A stretch of DNA of 64,000 nt from Methanobacterium spitsbergense (GTDB lineage Archaea; Methanobacteriota; Methanobacteria; Methanobacteriales; Methanobacteriaceae). The DNA is taken from NCBI RefSeq assembly GCF_019931065.1, contig NZ_JAIOUQ010000003.1:124001-188000 (forward strand), in the 5' to 3' direction. Below, piece after piece: positions 9,186 to 19,727 of the stretch. Each line of letters starts with the position of its first letter. Within the stretch, counting starts at the first letter, position 1. The position numbers were made by a program, and so were the translations under genes. The notes below the pieces were generated by a model, which saw only the letters and a list, made by a program, of their open reading frames with translations, had not been told where the DNA came from and did no database searches.

Positions 9186-10424
9186 TTACTTCATTGAGAG
9201 TGCGTCTTTAGGACACGGTTCTATGCACTGGTCACAGAGTATACAGTAACCTTTGAGTGGTACTTTTTCTCCAGTGAGCTTCAGCATACTATATGGGCAT
9301 ACTTCAATACAGTCACCGCATTCAGTACATTTATCTGGGCTGAAAGAGATCCTGTTTCGTTTAACGGCTTTGCCATCAACTACTTTATCGATCTCTGAAA
9401 TTGTCAAGGCGCCCTCAGGACAAGCAGTTGTACATGCACCGCAACGTGTACACATTGCGTATGATGCTTCTGCATCTGTCTTAATGTCGCCTGGAACTTG
9501 CATTCCAGTGTTTGTTACTACTCGGATTGCGTCAGTAGGGCATATTCTTGCACATGCACCTATATGATCACATTTTTCCTCGTCCCAGACAAGTCCTTCT
9601 TCAGATGCTGGCTTTGCTGGTCCTAATTCTACTTCAAGATCTATTGCATCTACAGGACACAGCTGTTCACAGAGACCACATGCTGTACAGATCTCTGGAA
9701 GTTCAACTGATAGTGTTGATGATTTAGGATTAATGAAGTCTCCAGGACATGCTTCAACACAGACGTTACATCCAATACAGGTGTCTTCGTCCACTTCAAA
9801 TTTGAGCATCTCTTTGGTACGTTTTTCTGGTTTTTTGCCTGATATGTACACTGCATTCCATGGGCATGTCTGTGAACAGACTCCACATTTTATACAAGTG
9901 TCTTCATCAATGACAATACTTCCTCCAACTTCTTCGAGGGTGATGGCATCTACTGGACATTCATCCACACACATACCACAACCTACACAGTCCACTATTG
10001 CTATAGGTCCGCTGATGTCAATATCAACCTTATTAGGTTCTTTAACACCTTCAACACCAATAACTTCTACAGGGCATATGTCCACACATTTCTGACACAT
10101 TACACAGTATCCTTCTAGTGGTACCTTGCTCATTTTACCTTCATCAAGTTTCAGTACCTGTGGTGGGCAAATTTCTACACAGTCGCCGCATTCATCACAT
10201 AGTGCTGGGTTGTAGGTTACTCGAGCTTGTGTTACACCGCTCTCATCAATTGAAAGTTCTTCTGTTTTCAATGCACCTTTTGGGCATATGTCCACACATT
10301 TGGGTGCGCCTCCACAGACGTCACAGTAGATCACATCTTCCGGTGACACTTCTATGGCTGCTGTAGGGCATGCACCCTGGCATGCGCCGCATCTGATGCA
10401 GTCTTCCTTGTTGACTACTATCAT
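9186..10424 (-). CDS. mvhB: Polyferredoxin MvhB
   Basis: Polyferredoxin encoded with the F420-non-reducing hydrogenase; it probably carries electrons between Mvh/heterodisulfide reductase and partners such as formylmethanofuran dehydrogenase. In 412 residues I count twelve cysteine clusters of the CxxCxxCxxxCP type, that is six tandem 2[4Fe-4S] ferredoxin units. Two clusters deviate: the second ([15 protein letters not shown]) has an insertion and the ninth ([12 protein letters not shown]) lacks the second Cys of the CxxC. The start is ATG behind AGGTGA, 16 nt after mvhA. It is the last gene of mvhDGAB, followed by a terminator hairpin. Confidence 0.96.
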   Translation of the reverse strand: MIVVNKEDCIRCGACQGACPTAAIEVSPEDVIYCDVCGGAPKCVDICPKGALKTEELSIDESGVTQARVTYNPALCDECGDCVEICPPQVLKLDEGKMSKVPLEGYCVMCQKCVDICPVEVIGVEGVKEPNKVDIDISGPIAIVDCVGCGMCVDECPVDAITLEEVGGSIVIDEDTCIKCGVCSQTCPWNAVYISGKKPEKRTKEMLKFEVDEDTCIGCNVCVEACPGDFINPKSSTLSVELPEICTACGLCEQLCPVDAIDLEVELGPAKPASEEGLVWDEEKCDHIGACARICPTDAIRVVTNTGMQVPGDIKTDAEASYAMCTRCGACTTACPEGALTISEIDKVVDGKAVKRNRISFSPDKCTECGDCIEVCPYSMLKLTGEKVPLKGYCILCDQCIEPCPKDALSMK

Positions 10425-10440
10425 TTTTTCACCTTGCGGG

Positions 10441-11853
<1,413 letters not shown>

Positions 11854-12783
11854 TTATTTTCCCTCCTTTTGCATTTTCATTGGTATTAATGCAGCCGGGA
11901 GTGTGTAAGTATAGAATGTACCTACAACATCATCTAACTGGTCAGCAACTTCTTCAGGGTCAACAGTTTTGTCGTGATCAATACCGAAGTCTGATCCTAT
12001 TGCACTTATCATTTTTGCACCTTGGTCAGTTACTTTTGCTGTTGGTCCGTAGCATCCTCTACACTGTATGCCTATTGATGGGCATTCTGCTCCGCAGAGT
12101 GATATTGTTGATGGACCCATACATACAAGTCCCTGTGGTACCAGACACATTTCTTTTTCGGGTCTTCCAAGTTCGAACTGCCTGATGATCTTGTCCATTG
12201 CCATTCCTTCCGGTGGCTTTTCTCTTGGACATACTTCACATAGGTTTGTTGTTGGTAATGTTACCGGTTCACCTGTTAAAAGAGCTATAAGTGCTTCTGC
12301 AAGAACATCGGATCTTGTTGGGCAGCCCGGTATGGAAAGATCCACATCTATTGCTTCTGAAAGTGGTCTTACCCTACTTTCGAGGTGTGGTATATCTTCA
12401 CTTGGTATTATACCTTCTTCGTTGTAAGTACTGGCGGAATTTACGTAAGCTTCTTGGGTGAGCTCGTCAACAGTGTGTAAGTTTCCGAGTCCAGGTATTC
12501 CTCCGTATACAGCGCAAACACCGTATGCTATGACGAATTTTGCTTTTTCTCTTAGCATTTCGGCAAGTTCACGGTTTTCATTGTTACGGATTCCGCCTTC
12601 TATTATTATAACATCCAGATCATCTGGAACTTCATCGTATTTAACGTCCATGAGTACGGGCATGAATTCTATGTCTGCCAATCCCATCACATCAATTATT
12701 GCTTCATGTATATCTGCAATGGACAGGTGACAACCGGAACATCCAGCCAACCACATGGTCGCTATTTTAGCTTTTTCTGCCAT
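11854..12783 (-). CDS. mvhG: F420-non-reducing hydrogenase small subunit MvhG
   Basis: Small subunit carrying the iron-sulfur relay between the Ni-Fe site in MvhA and MvhD. The 309-residue product begins with LAGCSGCHLS, the proximal-cluster CxxC, has EGGIRNNENRE in the middle, and has further conserved Cys in IPGCPTRSD, CEVCPREK, CGAECPSIGIQCRGCYGP. There is no Tat signal, as expected for a cytoplasmic group 3 enzyme. The start is ATG behind GGAGGAG. It ends directly before mvhA with no gap, indicating tight coupling. Confidence 0.97.
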   Translation of the reverse strand: MAEKAKIATMWLAGCSGCHLSIADIHEAIIDVMGLADIEFMPVLMDVKYDEVPDDLDVIIIEGGIRNNENRELAEMLREKAKFVIAYGVCAVYGGIPGLGNLHTVDELTQEAYVNSASTYNEEGIIPSEDIPHLESRVRPLSEAIDVDLSIPGCPTRSDVLAEALIALLTGEPVTLPTTNLCEVCPREKPPEGMAMDKIIRQFELGRPEKEMCLVPQGLVCMGPSTISLCGAECPSIGIQCRGCYGPTAKVTDQGAKMISAIGSDFGIDHDKTVDPEEVADQLDDVVGTFYTYTLPAALIPMKMQKEGK

Positions 12784-12801
12784 ATTATTTCACTCCTCCG
12801 C

Positions 12802-13230
<429 letters not shown>

Positions 13231-13266
13231 AGAGTTTCCTCCTGATTTATCAATGTACCATCAACT

Positions 13267-13283
13267 TCACCATATTGTGGTGA
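13267..13283. promoter_or_regulatory. Palindrome in the mvhD leader
   Basis: TCACCA-N5-TGGTGA, a perfect 6-bp inverted repeat, centred about 45 nt upstream of the mvhD ATG and about 45 nt downstream of the candidate TATA box. That position suits a repressor operator or a leader RNA hairpin. It has no U-tract, so it is not a terminator. Confidence 0.45.
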
Positions 13284-13318
13284 CTTATTAATGTACATTA
13301 TATGGATAGCAAAATAGT

Positions 13319-13328
13319 TATTATAAAG
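13319..13328 (-). promoter_or_regulatory. Candidate TATA box of mvhDGAB
   Basis: Minus-strand TTTATAATAA lies about 90 nt upstream of the mvhD start. Expected initiation near 13295 leaves a leader of about 65 nt that includes the palindrome at 13267-13283. Confidence 0.4.
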
Positions 13329-13703
13329 GTTACTCCAAGAACAATTCCGAAAGGCATATATATAAGAATATGAATATCCTGTTTAGTATTACTTTGACAA
13401 TTTAATACCAATTATTTATATTATTAAAGCCCAAAAAAGCCTTATAACTAATTATTTACGCTTATTACTATTTTTAACTTTTAATATTAATTTTTAATTA
13501 TTTTTAAGGGAATATTTACTGTTATATTCTAAAAATTTTTTTTGTATAGATTTAAATGTAAAACAATTTTTAAGAATAGCATTTGTTTGAATTTAATATT
13601 CTTAAAAGTTAACAATGTTAATTTAATGGTTCATTAGTCATTGTTAAATAAAACAAAATACAGAAAAAGTGTTTGAGATAAAAAATTATTTAAAATAAAA
13701 AAG

Positions 13704-14483
13704 TTGGTGGTTAGACTGCTGCTTGAAATTACAGATTTGGCTGTAGAAGTTAATGGAAAAGAAATACTAAAGGATATAGACTTATACATCGATAAAGGCG
13801 AAACACATGTACTGCTAGGTCCAAATGGAAGTGGAAAAAGTACTCTTTTTATGTCCATGCTAGGATTTCCAAAGTACAAAGTGACTAGAGGCGAAATAAT
13901 CTTCAAAGATGAAGATATAACAAATATGACTACTACTGAACGGGTTGAACGAGGTTTAGGTGTAAGTTTCCAGAATCCCCCTGCAATAAGAGGAGTTAAA
14001 CTTAAAGATTTGTTGCAGATCGAAAAGAGTAAAAAAGGTGTTAAACCTAATCAAGATGAGCTTGACCCTGAAACAATTGCACTAGCTGAAAAACTTAAAT
14101 TCTCAGACCAATTCCTTGAAAGGGATGTTAATCTTGGATTTTCAGGTGGAGAAGTTAAAAGATCTGAGATTCTGCAACTTCTAGCACAACAACCAGATTT
14201 CATAATGTTCGATGAACCTGATTCTGGAGTTGATATTGAAAACGTGGAGCTCCTTGCAGAGGAAATAAATGTATTATTGGACAAAGACAAAAAACCAGGA
14301 TTGCGTGAAAAATCGGGTTTACTAATAACCCATTTGGGTTACATATTAAACTTTGTTAGTGCAAACACAGCCCATGTGCTGATGGATGGAAAAATAGCTT
14401 GTTCTGGAGATCCAAACGAGATATTAGAAGATATTAGGAAGGAAGGATTTAAAGGGTGTGTGGAATGTTGCGGAATACACTAG
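13704..14483 (+). CDS. sufC: Fe-S cluster assembly ATPase SufC
   Basis: ABC-type ATPase that works with SufB in building Fe-S clusters, which this organism needs in quantity. The product of about 255 residues has Walker A GPNGSGKST, a signature LGFSGGEVKRSEI, and Walker B IMFDEPDSGVD, plus the LLITHLGY switch His. No ATG precedes the conserved LLEITDLAVEV, so the start must be non-AUG. TTG 13704 and GTG 13707 are possible, but the only ribosome-site-like GGTGG (13706-13710) is better placed for the CTG codons at 13716 or 13719. SufB begins inside its 3' end, so sufCB is translationally coupled. Confidence 0.93.
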   Translation: MVVRLLLEITDLAVEVNGKEILKDIDLYIDKGETHVLLGPNGSGKSTLFMSMLGFPKYKVTRGEIIFKDEDITNMTTTERVERGLGVSFQNPPAIRGVKLKDLLQIEKSKKGVKPNQDELDPETIALAEKLKFSDQFLERDVNLGFSGGEVKRSEILQLLAQQPDFIMFDEPDSGVDIENVELLAEEINVLLDKDKKPGLREKSGLLITHLGYILNFVSANTAHVLMDGKIACSGDPNEILEDIRKEGFKGCVECCGIH

Positions 14484-15685
14484 AACGTGCTGAAAAGGCC
14501 AAAAAGAAGAAAGCTGCCCTTGGATCTGATGTCGAAATAGAAGAATTCGAAGGGGAAGAAGCAGGAGAACATGAAGAGGTTGAATCTTTAAGTGATCTTT
14601 CGAATAAAGATCAAAAATCTCTTCTAAAAGTTGGGGTTGATCCTTCTGGTGCAGGTAGGGCAGGTTCATTTTTACAAATTGACCAGTCTAAAGTATGCAG
14701 CAATTGTCAATCCGAAGCAATAGAACTTATGGGTTTACCACAGGCATTAGGAAAATATGATTGGGTTAAAGATTATTTATGGAACGCCGTACCTGTAGAT
14801 ACAGATAAATACACTGCACGAACTGCTTTAGGAGAGCCGGGAGGTTACTTTATAAGATCACTTCCAGGTACCAAGGAAGTGTTACCTGTACAGGCATGTA
14901 TGTTTATTGGTGATGAAAAGGTTGCTCAAACAGCTCATAACATCATAATTGCCGAAGAAAATTCTGAACTTCATATTATTACAGGATGTTCAACTGGTAG
15001 TGATGTGCAGTCGGCAATGCATGTAGGTGTTTCTGAATTTTATCTGAAAAAAGGGTCTAAAATTACCTTTACAATGGTGCATAACTGGGCAGAGCAGGTT
15101 GAAGTTAGGCCTAGGACAGGAGTTATTCTAGGCGATGATACAACTTATATCAGTAACTACATACTCACCAGCCCAGTGAATACAATACAGACATATCCTA
15201 CAGCATATTGTCAGGGAGAAAACTCCAAAGTAGTTTTCCAGTCAATATTGGGTGGTCAAAAAGATTCTATTCTTGATGCCGGTTCAAGGGCAATATTAAC
15301 TGGTAAAAATTCTAGTGCGGAAATGATAACCCGTGCAGTTTCCAAGGATGAATCCCAGATATACACAAGGGGTCATCTTGCAGGTAAATCTCCAGATGTT
15401 AGAGGACATTTAGAATGTATGGGTTTGGTACTTTCAGATGAATCACTCATTTACTCTGTACCAGAACTTGAAGGAAGTTCAACCGATCTTGAGCTCTCTC
15501 ATGAGGCAGCTGTTGGTAAAATTGCAGAAGAAGAAGTTCTTTATCTCATGTCCAGAGGACTAACAGAGGATGAAGCTGCTTCAATGATTGTGAAGGGATT
15601 CCTAAGTATGGACATTGCAGGACTACCACCAGAGCTAGCTGCTGAAACCAAGAAAATGATAGATCTAAGTATTCAAGGAATGTAA
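14465..15685 (+). CDS. sufB: Fe-S cluster scaffold SufB
   Basis: SufB/SufD-family beta-helix protein that forms the Fe-S scaffold with SufC. The product of about 406 residues has an N-terminal charged region (EKAKKKK, then many Glu), a CSNCQSEA pair near 75-80, and a core of beta-strands ending in AAVGKIAEEEVLYLMSRGL and EEAASMIVKGFL, the conserved SufB/D C-terminus that binds SufC. I prefer ATG 14465 to GTG 14456, because GGTGT just upstream then serves as ribosome site. It overlaps sufC by 19 nt. As in many archaea there is a two-gene suf system with no SufS or SufU alongside. Confidence 0.93.
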   Translation: MLRNTLERAEKAKKKKAALGSDVEIEEFEGEEAGEHEEVESLSDLSNKDQKSLLKVGVDPSGAGRAGSFLQIDQSKVCSNCQSEAIELMGLPQALGKYDWVKDYLWNAVPVDTDKYTARTALGEPGGYFIRSLPGTKEVLPVQACMFIGDEKVAQTAHNIIIAEENSELHIITGCSTGSDVQSAMHVGVSEFYLKKGSKITFTMVHNWAEQVEVRPRTGVILGDDTTYISNYILTSPVNTIQTYPTAYCQGENSKVVFQSILGGQKDSILDAGSRAILTGKNSSAEMITRAVSKDESQIYTRGHLAGKSPDVRGHLECMGLVLSDESLIYSVPELEGSSTDLELSHEAAVGKIAEEEVLYLMSRGLTEDEAASMIVKGFLSMDIAGLPPELAAETKKMIDLSIQGM

Positions 15686-15700
15686 AAATTCAAAAAAAAT

Positions 15701-15734
15701 TCTTTTTTTTTGGAGATTAATTACCAATCTCCAA
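15701..15734. terminator. Bidirectional terminator between sufB and the membrane-protein gene
   Basis: A perfect 9-bp stem TTGGAGATT-N7-AATCTCCAA (15710-15734) lies between two convergent genes, preceded by TCTTTTTTTT on the plus strand. The stem plus adjacent T-run suits ending sufB; the same stem could serve the minus-strand gene ending at 15756. Confidence 0.5.
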
Positions 15735-15755
15735 TTTATCTTTATTATATAATGA

Positions 15756-15947
15756 TTAAGCTCTTTTAATGGAAAATGCGATTAATCCCGATATCATTGT
15801 TAAACTTGAGAAATTACCAATTAGTCCAGCAATAACAGGATTTTTGAAGTATAATATTGAAAATGTGAAAATAACAACAGCAATGATTTCAATCCCAATG
15901 ACCAAACCAACTAATCCAATTATCTTATCTAGGTTATCTATGAACAT
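15756..15947 (-). CDS. 63-residue protein with two membrane spans
   Basis: Small predicted membrane protein. Two hydrophobic stretches are visible (about 8-32, IIGLVGLVIGIEIIAVVIFTFSILYF, written here in part, and 38-58), with a short NP-containing loop between and a basic C-terminus KRA. The start is ATG at 15947 behind GGTGAT with normal spacing, which is the main reason to accept it over the frame on the opposite strand. I do not recognise a family. Its own AT-rich upstream region suggests single-gene transcription. Confidence 0.55.
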   Translation of the reverse strand: MFIDNLDKIIGLVGLVIGIEIIAVVIFTFSILYFKNPVIAGLIGNFSSLTMISGLIAFSIKRA

Positions 15948-16096
15948 AAATTATCACCAGAAATACTCTTCCGGTAGGAACTTATATAGTTTTTGATTTT
16001 AATGAATATAAAAAAATATGTGATATTATTTAGAGTAAAAAGACAAAAAAATTACTTTTCTATAATAAAAATTTGTTAATAAAATATTATGTGGGT

Positions 16097-16369
16097 TTAC
16101 TCTGAGATTATAATGAATTCGCCCACTTTCTCTACTTTACCGAACGGAACAAGTAAATTATCTCCTTTTTTCTTGGCACCTTTAATATGTACATTTCTGC
16201 CTTTTTCAACTTTAATAACCACATCAGTTATCTTTCCAGTTTTACCGTTGATTACCAATTCTTCAAGTTCACCTAGAATTCTAGCATTATTTGTAGCTAC
16301 TTGGTATCCCTTGATCTCGCTCCAGACTTTTTCTTCCCCTTTTATAAGTTTTCTCTCTTCAACAACCAT
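16097..16369 (-). CDS. PRC-barrel domain protein
   Basis: The roughly 90-residue product is a single PRC-barrel: VWSEIKGYQVATNNARILGELEELVINGKTGKI with the strand pattern and a DVVIKVEKG turn, then NLLVPFGKVEKVGEFIII. Such small archaeal PRC-barrel proteins are common; RNA-related or division-related roles have been proposed for some. I chose ATG at 16369 because AGGTGA overlaps the GTG at 16378 and fits as its ribosome site. It follows cobY after about 9 nt on the same strand, and cobY follows marker 14. A shared transcript is likely, a shared function not shown. Confidence 0.75.
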   Translation of the reverse strand: MVVEERKLIKGEEKVWSEIKGYQVATNNARILGELEELVINGKTGKITDVVIKVEKGRNVHIKGAKKKGDNLLVPFGKVEKVGEFIIISE

Positions 16370-16378
16370 TACAATCAC

Positions 16379-17002
16379 CTAAATTTTTAACCCTATGTTA
16401 CTCAAAACATCCTCTAAAACTACTATGTCCTCACAGCTATTAATATTTACGGCCAGTTCAATTTTCCCTAACTTGAGAACTTCCTCATCTTGTTGCTTGT
16501 TGTTACTTCTTAATATATTTAATCCCGACGGAACCACATCTCCAAGCACAATACTGGGTTTCAAACCATTTTTCACGAATAATTCTAATGGAACAGCAAT
16601 GCACATTGCTGGTTTATGGGACTTTGCATATTCTATAAGAACGTGATTTATAATTTCGCTTGTTATTAATGGTAAATCAGCGGTAATAGTTAATATAATC
16701 TTATTTGGATTCTGTGGAAAACATTTAGAAATATAATACTGTAAATCTTCAATATAACCATTCCCGGGTGTTTGAAAGACCGAATATCCTTCTATGCAGG
16801 CAAATTTAAAGGTTTTAGGAGTGTTCGGGCTTGTTAATATAATTATATCTGAAATTCTTTTCGAAGCCAACAGTGCATTTATAACATGTTGGATCATTGG
16901 TATTCCGCCCACTTCAATGAGTGGTTTTTCTTTTTTAACTCCCATTCTTGTGCCTTTTCCACCGGCCATAACAATTGCTGTTACCATTTTTACTAATTCC
17001 AT
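16379..17002 (-). CDS. cobY: Adenosylcobinamide-phosphate guanylyltransferase CobY
   Basis: Transfers GMP from GTP to adenosylcobinamide phosphate in archaeal cobamide synthesis, replacing the bacterial CobU activity. The 207-residue product has the nucleotidyltransferase motif AIVMAGGKGTRMG near 8-20 with KEKPLIEVGGIPMI after it, and TITADLPLI as the Asp-containing metal site near 105. Two Met codons (17002 and 16987) are possible starts; neither has a strong ribosome site. It lies between marker 14 and the PRC-barrel gene on one strand. Cobamide is the prosthetic group of MtrA, encoded nearby. Confidence 0.85.
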   Translation of the reverse strand: MELVKMVTAIVMAGGKGTRMGVKKEKPLIEVGGIPMIQHVINALLASKRISDIIILTSPNTPKTFKFACIEGYSVFQTPGNGYIEDLQYYISKCFPQNPNKIILTITADLPLITSEIINHVLIEYAKSHKPAMCIAVPLELFVKNGLKPSIVLGDVVPSGLNILRSNNKQQDEEVLKLGKIELAVNINSCEDIVVLEDVLSNIGLKI

Positions 17003-17024
17003 TTATCTGTTTTAGTAGATATAT

Positions 17025-18494
17025 TCATTCCTTGTGTTGTAGCTTTCTTCTCGGTCCTAATATGCACTTACCGCCTTGACATCCGCCTACTGGATTCTTT
17101 GGAGTGCCTAATGAATTCATACATCTTGCCATCATTGCGGCACCCATTGCTAATGCATCTGAAACAAAAAGAGTGTCATTGAAGTACTTTTGAGAATATT
17201 CCAAGATTAATTCTGGTTTTTTACCTGTTATTCCTGCTCTACCTGTCACTCCTAGCATTGAACCCTCTTCAATTACGCATTCATTAAATGCTTCTTCTAT
17301 TAATCTTTTAACTACAAGGGCACTAATATGGTCCAGTGTTGCAAATAGAGTATGTATTCCTGAGCTCTCAAATATTTCATGTCCCAGTTTTACTAGTTCT
17401 GGTATTTGATCCCCATTTTCACCAACATCACATCCAATTAAAGTTGTACCTGCATCATAAGCTGCTTTAGGATCTACTGGAACTGTTCCAAATCTTTCAC
17501 GCCCTTCAGGCACTTTGCCTATGTCAACAAATTCATGAGCTTGTTCTGCAAATTTTTTGGCTTCTTTCCAGTCTGCTCCTTTAATTATTCCTTTTTTATA
17601 TAGATCCAGTGCCGCTCCTCCTCTTTTATCGACTTTTTCGGTACCACGTATTATTGAATCTGATATAGCTCCTGCAAGTCCACAAAAATTACCTATTGTC
17701 CGAGCATATGGTTTTTCATTGTTGGTTATACGACCTGCAAGAGTTGTTCCAAAATCCATGGATACACAGGGATTTCTGTAGTCAACTTTAGTCCACATAG
17801 ATGCTACTTTTATACCTGCAGTTACCAATTCACCTTCCATTTCATTTGCAACAACAACCCTACCTGTTGGTGGAAGTACACTTACTACAGCTCCATCAAA
17901 CATGACTTGGTCCAGAAGTGTAAATTCTTGTAGTCGTTGTGGAAAGTTTTCTTTACTCATTGCTGGAGACATTTTTCTTGGAGGTATTCCTGCTTCTAAA
18001 CATCCCTTTGCAAGTGCTATTATAAGGTCACCAACCTCTTCAGGAGCTGCAAACCCTGCTGTAACTCCAGTGGATCTAACAACAAAATCTAAATCATTCT
18101 CTATATCTACATGAGCCTTTTCAAGGGATTCAAGTATGGTATCCCTTACCATTTCAGACACAGATTCCTTTGTTAGTTCGACTTCCCAAACTGTTTCTCC
18201 AAAAACTTTTTCACCTTTTTTTGGAGGCCTTATGTCCCTTGTCATACGTACTGTCTTATCCAGAAGATACGTTCTGCATGTTGTGAGGTTAGTGGCTGTT
18301 AAAATACATTTTGTTGTTGTATTTCCAAGTTCTACAGATGCAACTACATAATATATATCTGGTTTCATTGAAAGGCCAGAACCTACAGTTTTCTTCATAA
18401 AAGGTGTTGATTTTATATCTTCGGTGTAAATATAGTGACTTTTTGCAAATATAGGCTTTGGACTTCTACTAAGTAAATTACCAAACCGTGACAT
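17025..18494 (-). CDS. Methanogenesis marker protein 14, ASKHA-type ATPase
   Basis: Protein family found only in methanogens, function not established. The product of about 489 residues shows nucleotide-binding features of the actin/hexokinase/Hsp70 (ASKHA) fold: SVELGNTTTKCIL as phosphate-1 loop, VSMDFGTTLAGRI as phosphate-2 loop, and GVTGRAGITGKKPELILE as adenosine-motif region. The C-terminus is Cys- and Gly-rich (GGCQGGKCILG). ATG at 18494 has a clear GGGAGG, better than the upstream ATG at 18524. It lies downstream of mtrH on the same strand, behind the mtr terminator and its own promoter region, and upstream of cobY. ASKHA ATPases include reductive activators of corrinoid proteins, so a role with MtrA is a reasonable guess. 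Confidence 0.85.
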   Translation of the reverse strand: MSRFGNLLSRSPKPIFAKSHYIYTEDIKSTPFMKKTVGSGLSMKPDIYYVVASVELGNTTTKCILTATNLTTCRTYLLDKTVRMTRDIRPPKKGEKVFGETVWEVELTKESVSEMVRDTILESLEKAHVDIENDLDFVVRSTGVTAGFAAPEEVGDLIIALAKGCLEAGIPPRKMSPAMSKENFPQRLQEFTLLDQVMFDGAVVSVLPPTGRVVVANEMEGELVTAGIKVASMWTKVDYRNPCVSMDFGTTLAGRITNNEKPYARTIGNFCGLAGAISDSIIRGTEKVDKRGGAALDLYKKGIIKGADWKEAKKFAEQAHEFVDIGKVPEGRERFGTVPVDPKAAYDAGTTLIGCDVGENGDQIPELVKLGHEIFESSGIHTLFATLDHISALVVKRLIEEAFNECVIEEGSMLGVTGRAGITGKKPELILEYSQKYFNDTLFVSDALAMGAAMMARCMNSLGTPKNPVGGCQGGKCILGPRRKLQHKE

Positions 18495-18719
18495 GAGAAT
18501 TGCCTCCCTAAAAATAATTAACACTTTTTTTTATCATTAACTTTATTATTTTAAGTTCAGTTAATTTGATATAAATTTATTGTGAAATGTTTTGGAATTT
18601 ATTAAGAGCAATTAAAATAGTTAACAGTGTTATAAAAATTATTTTTAAACTTAAATATAGTTATGAAATGAATTTCTAGAGAATTCAAAAATAAATCTAA
18701 GATGTAAAATATAAAACTT

Positions 18720-18768
18720 CAAAAAAAATAAAAAAAATAAGGTATTTGGCGAAAATCGCCATTTCCTT
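18720..18768 (-). terminator. Terminator of the mcr-mtr block
   Basis: A TGGCGA-N3-TCGCCA stem (18747-18761), extended by AAGG/CCTT pairing (18739-18742 with 18765-18768), follows mtrH. On the minus strand it is followed by U-rich runs (18720-18738). It closes the mtr operon. The remaining gap to 18494 is AT-rich and probably holds the marker 14 promoter (TTTTTATAA near 18630). Confidence 0.7.
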
Positions 18769-18772
18769 TGTT

Positions 18773-19705
18773 TTATAACAATTTGAAGAATGGGTGTTCT
18801 TCTATTGGTTCTGTTCCAATGTCTTTTGCAGCTTCTGCCATGAATATATCTGCCATGGAGCATGCTGAAAATGCCATTTTTGCGTTTTCAATAGGTCCAA
18901 TGAGTACGAAATCTCCTCCAACTGCAATCTGCAGAAGGTTGGATCCTACATCACAAACTGGCCATACTTCTCTGTTTTCTTTTTTGTAGCCTCTTAACCA
19001 GTCCCAAGCTGATGGAACGTTGTGGATACCACTACCTACTGGGTATCCCCATTTACTTTTAACAGCAAATGAAGTTCTTAGAGCAGCACCTGCACCCTGA
19101 CCGAGTGGTGTGATAGCTACGTCCATGAAAGGTTTGTCTATTCCACAGTCATCTGCTGTTTCTAAGAGACCTTTGTCAAGTACGGTTCCACCTGTTTCCC
19201 ACATGTTGAGTTTACCTTCAACACCAGGTTCCATAGGGTTGAATCCCAGTATGATGGATGCTGATAGATCTGATTCTTTCAATGCTTGAATCTCGTCTGC
19301 ATCTGCAGCCATGTTTAGGGAATTGTATATTGCTCTGTCTGCTAATCCAGTTTCTGATGCGAATTGTGCTCCTGCAACCCTTGCTTCTCCAGATGTTGAA
19401 TCTATGAAGAAAGGTGCGTCTGTAGCATCGCCTACAAATTCTAGGTATTTAACTAATGCTTCTGGTGTTGCACCGAAGGTGTGCACGATGTGTGGGTTAC
19501 CAGTGACATCGGACATTTCTTCTTGCATTTTTATTAAACCTTCAGCTTTTTCTTTGTCGAAGACTCCTGCCTTCTCATCTTCAATTATTTTGTGTCCACC
19601 ATAAAAGATGGTTCCTGCTAAAACAGTTGGATATTCACCAGGTTGTCCACCGACTTTAAGGCCAGCAACATCTAATACAATCTGTTCTTTGTCAAATCTA
19701 AACAT
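18773..19705 (-). CDS. mtrH: Tetrahydromethanopterin S-methyltransferase subunit H
   Basis: Catalytic subunit that transfers the methyl group from methyl-H4MPT to the Co(I) corrinoid on MtrA. At 310 residues it is a normal-length TIM barrel of the methyltransferase (pterin-binding) type: FFIDSTSGEARV near 105 and GFNPMEPG near 162 are conserved, and PVGSGIHNVPSAWDWL is near the C-terminus. It is soluble, attached to the membrane complex. The start is ATG behind AGGAGGA. It is the last gene of mtrEDCBAFGH, directly followed by a terminator. Confidence 0.97.
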   Translation of the reverse strand: MFRFDKEQIVLDVAGLKVGGQPGEYPTVLAGTIFYGGHKIIEDEKAGVFDKEKAEGLIKMQEEMSDVTGNPHIVHTFGATPEALVKYLEFVGDATDAPFFIDSTSGEARVAGAQFASETGLADRAIYNSLNMAADADEIQALKESDLSASIILGFNPMEPGVEGKLNMWETGGTVLDKGLLETADDCGIDKPFMDVAITPLGQGAGAALRTSFAVKSKWGYPVGSGIHNVPSAWDWLRGYKKENREVWPVCDVGSNLLQIAVGGDFVLIGPIENAKMAFSACSMADIFMAEAAKDIGTEPIEEHPFFKLL

Positions 19706-19727
19706 AAATAATCCTCCTAAAAATTAT

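Larger units (their letters stand above)
13231..13703. promoter_or_regulatory. Divergent regulatory region between mvh and suf
   Basis: This 473-nt gap is extremely AT-rich and I see no gene in it. The right 300 nt are mostly A/T runs with several TATA-like stretches, and I cannot say which one serves sufC. The left end holds the mvh promoter and a palindrome, listed separately. No hairpin or RNA-like GC-rich block stands out. Confidence 0.5.

Noticed and set aside
9733..10095. Plus-strand frames opposite mvhB
   Set aside because: The product is a reversed reading of repeated ferredoxin codons (recurrent His/Ser/Thr patterns), with no family and no start signal.
15769..15996. Plus-strand 75-residue frame overlapping the small membrane protein
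   Set aside because: The minus-strand frame has GGTGAT and hydrophobic spans; the plus-strand frame has neither.
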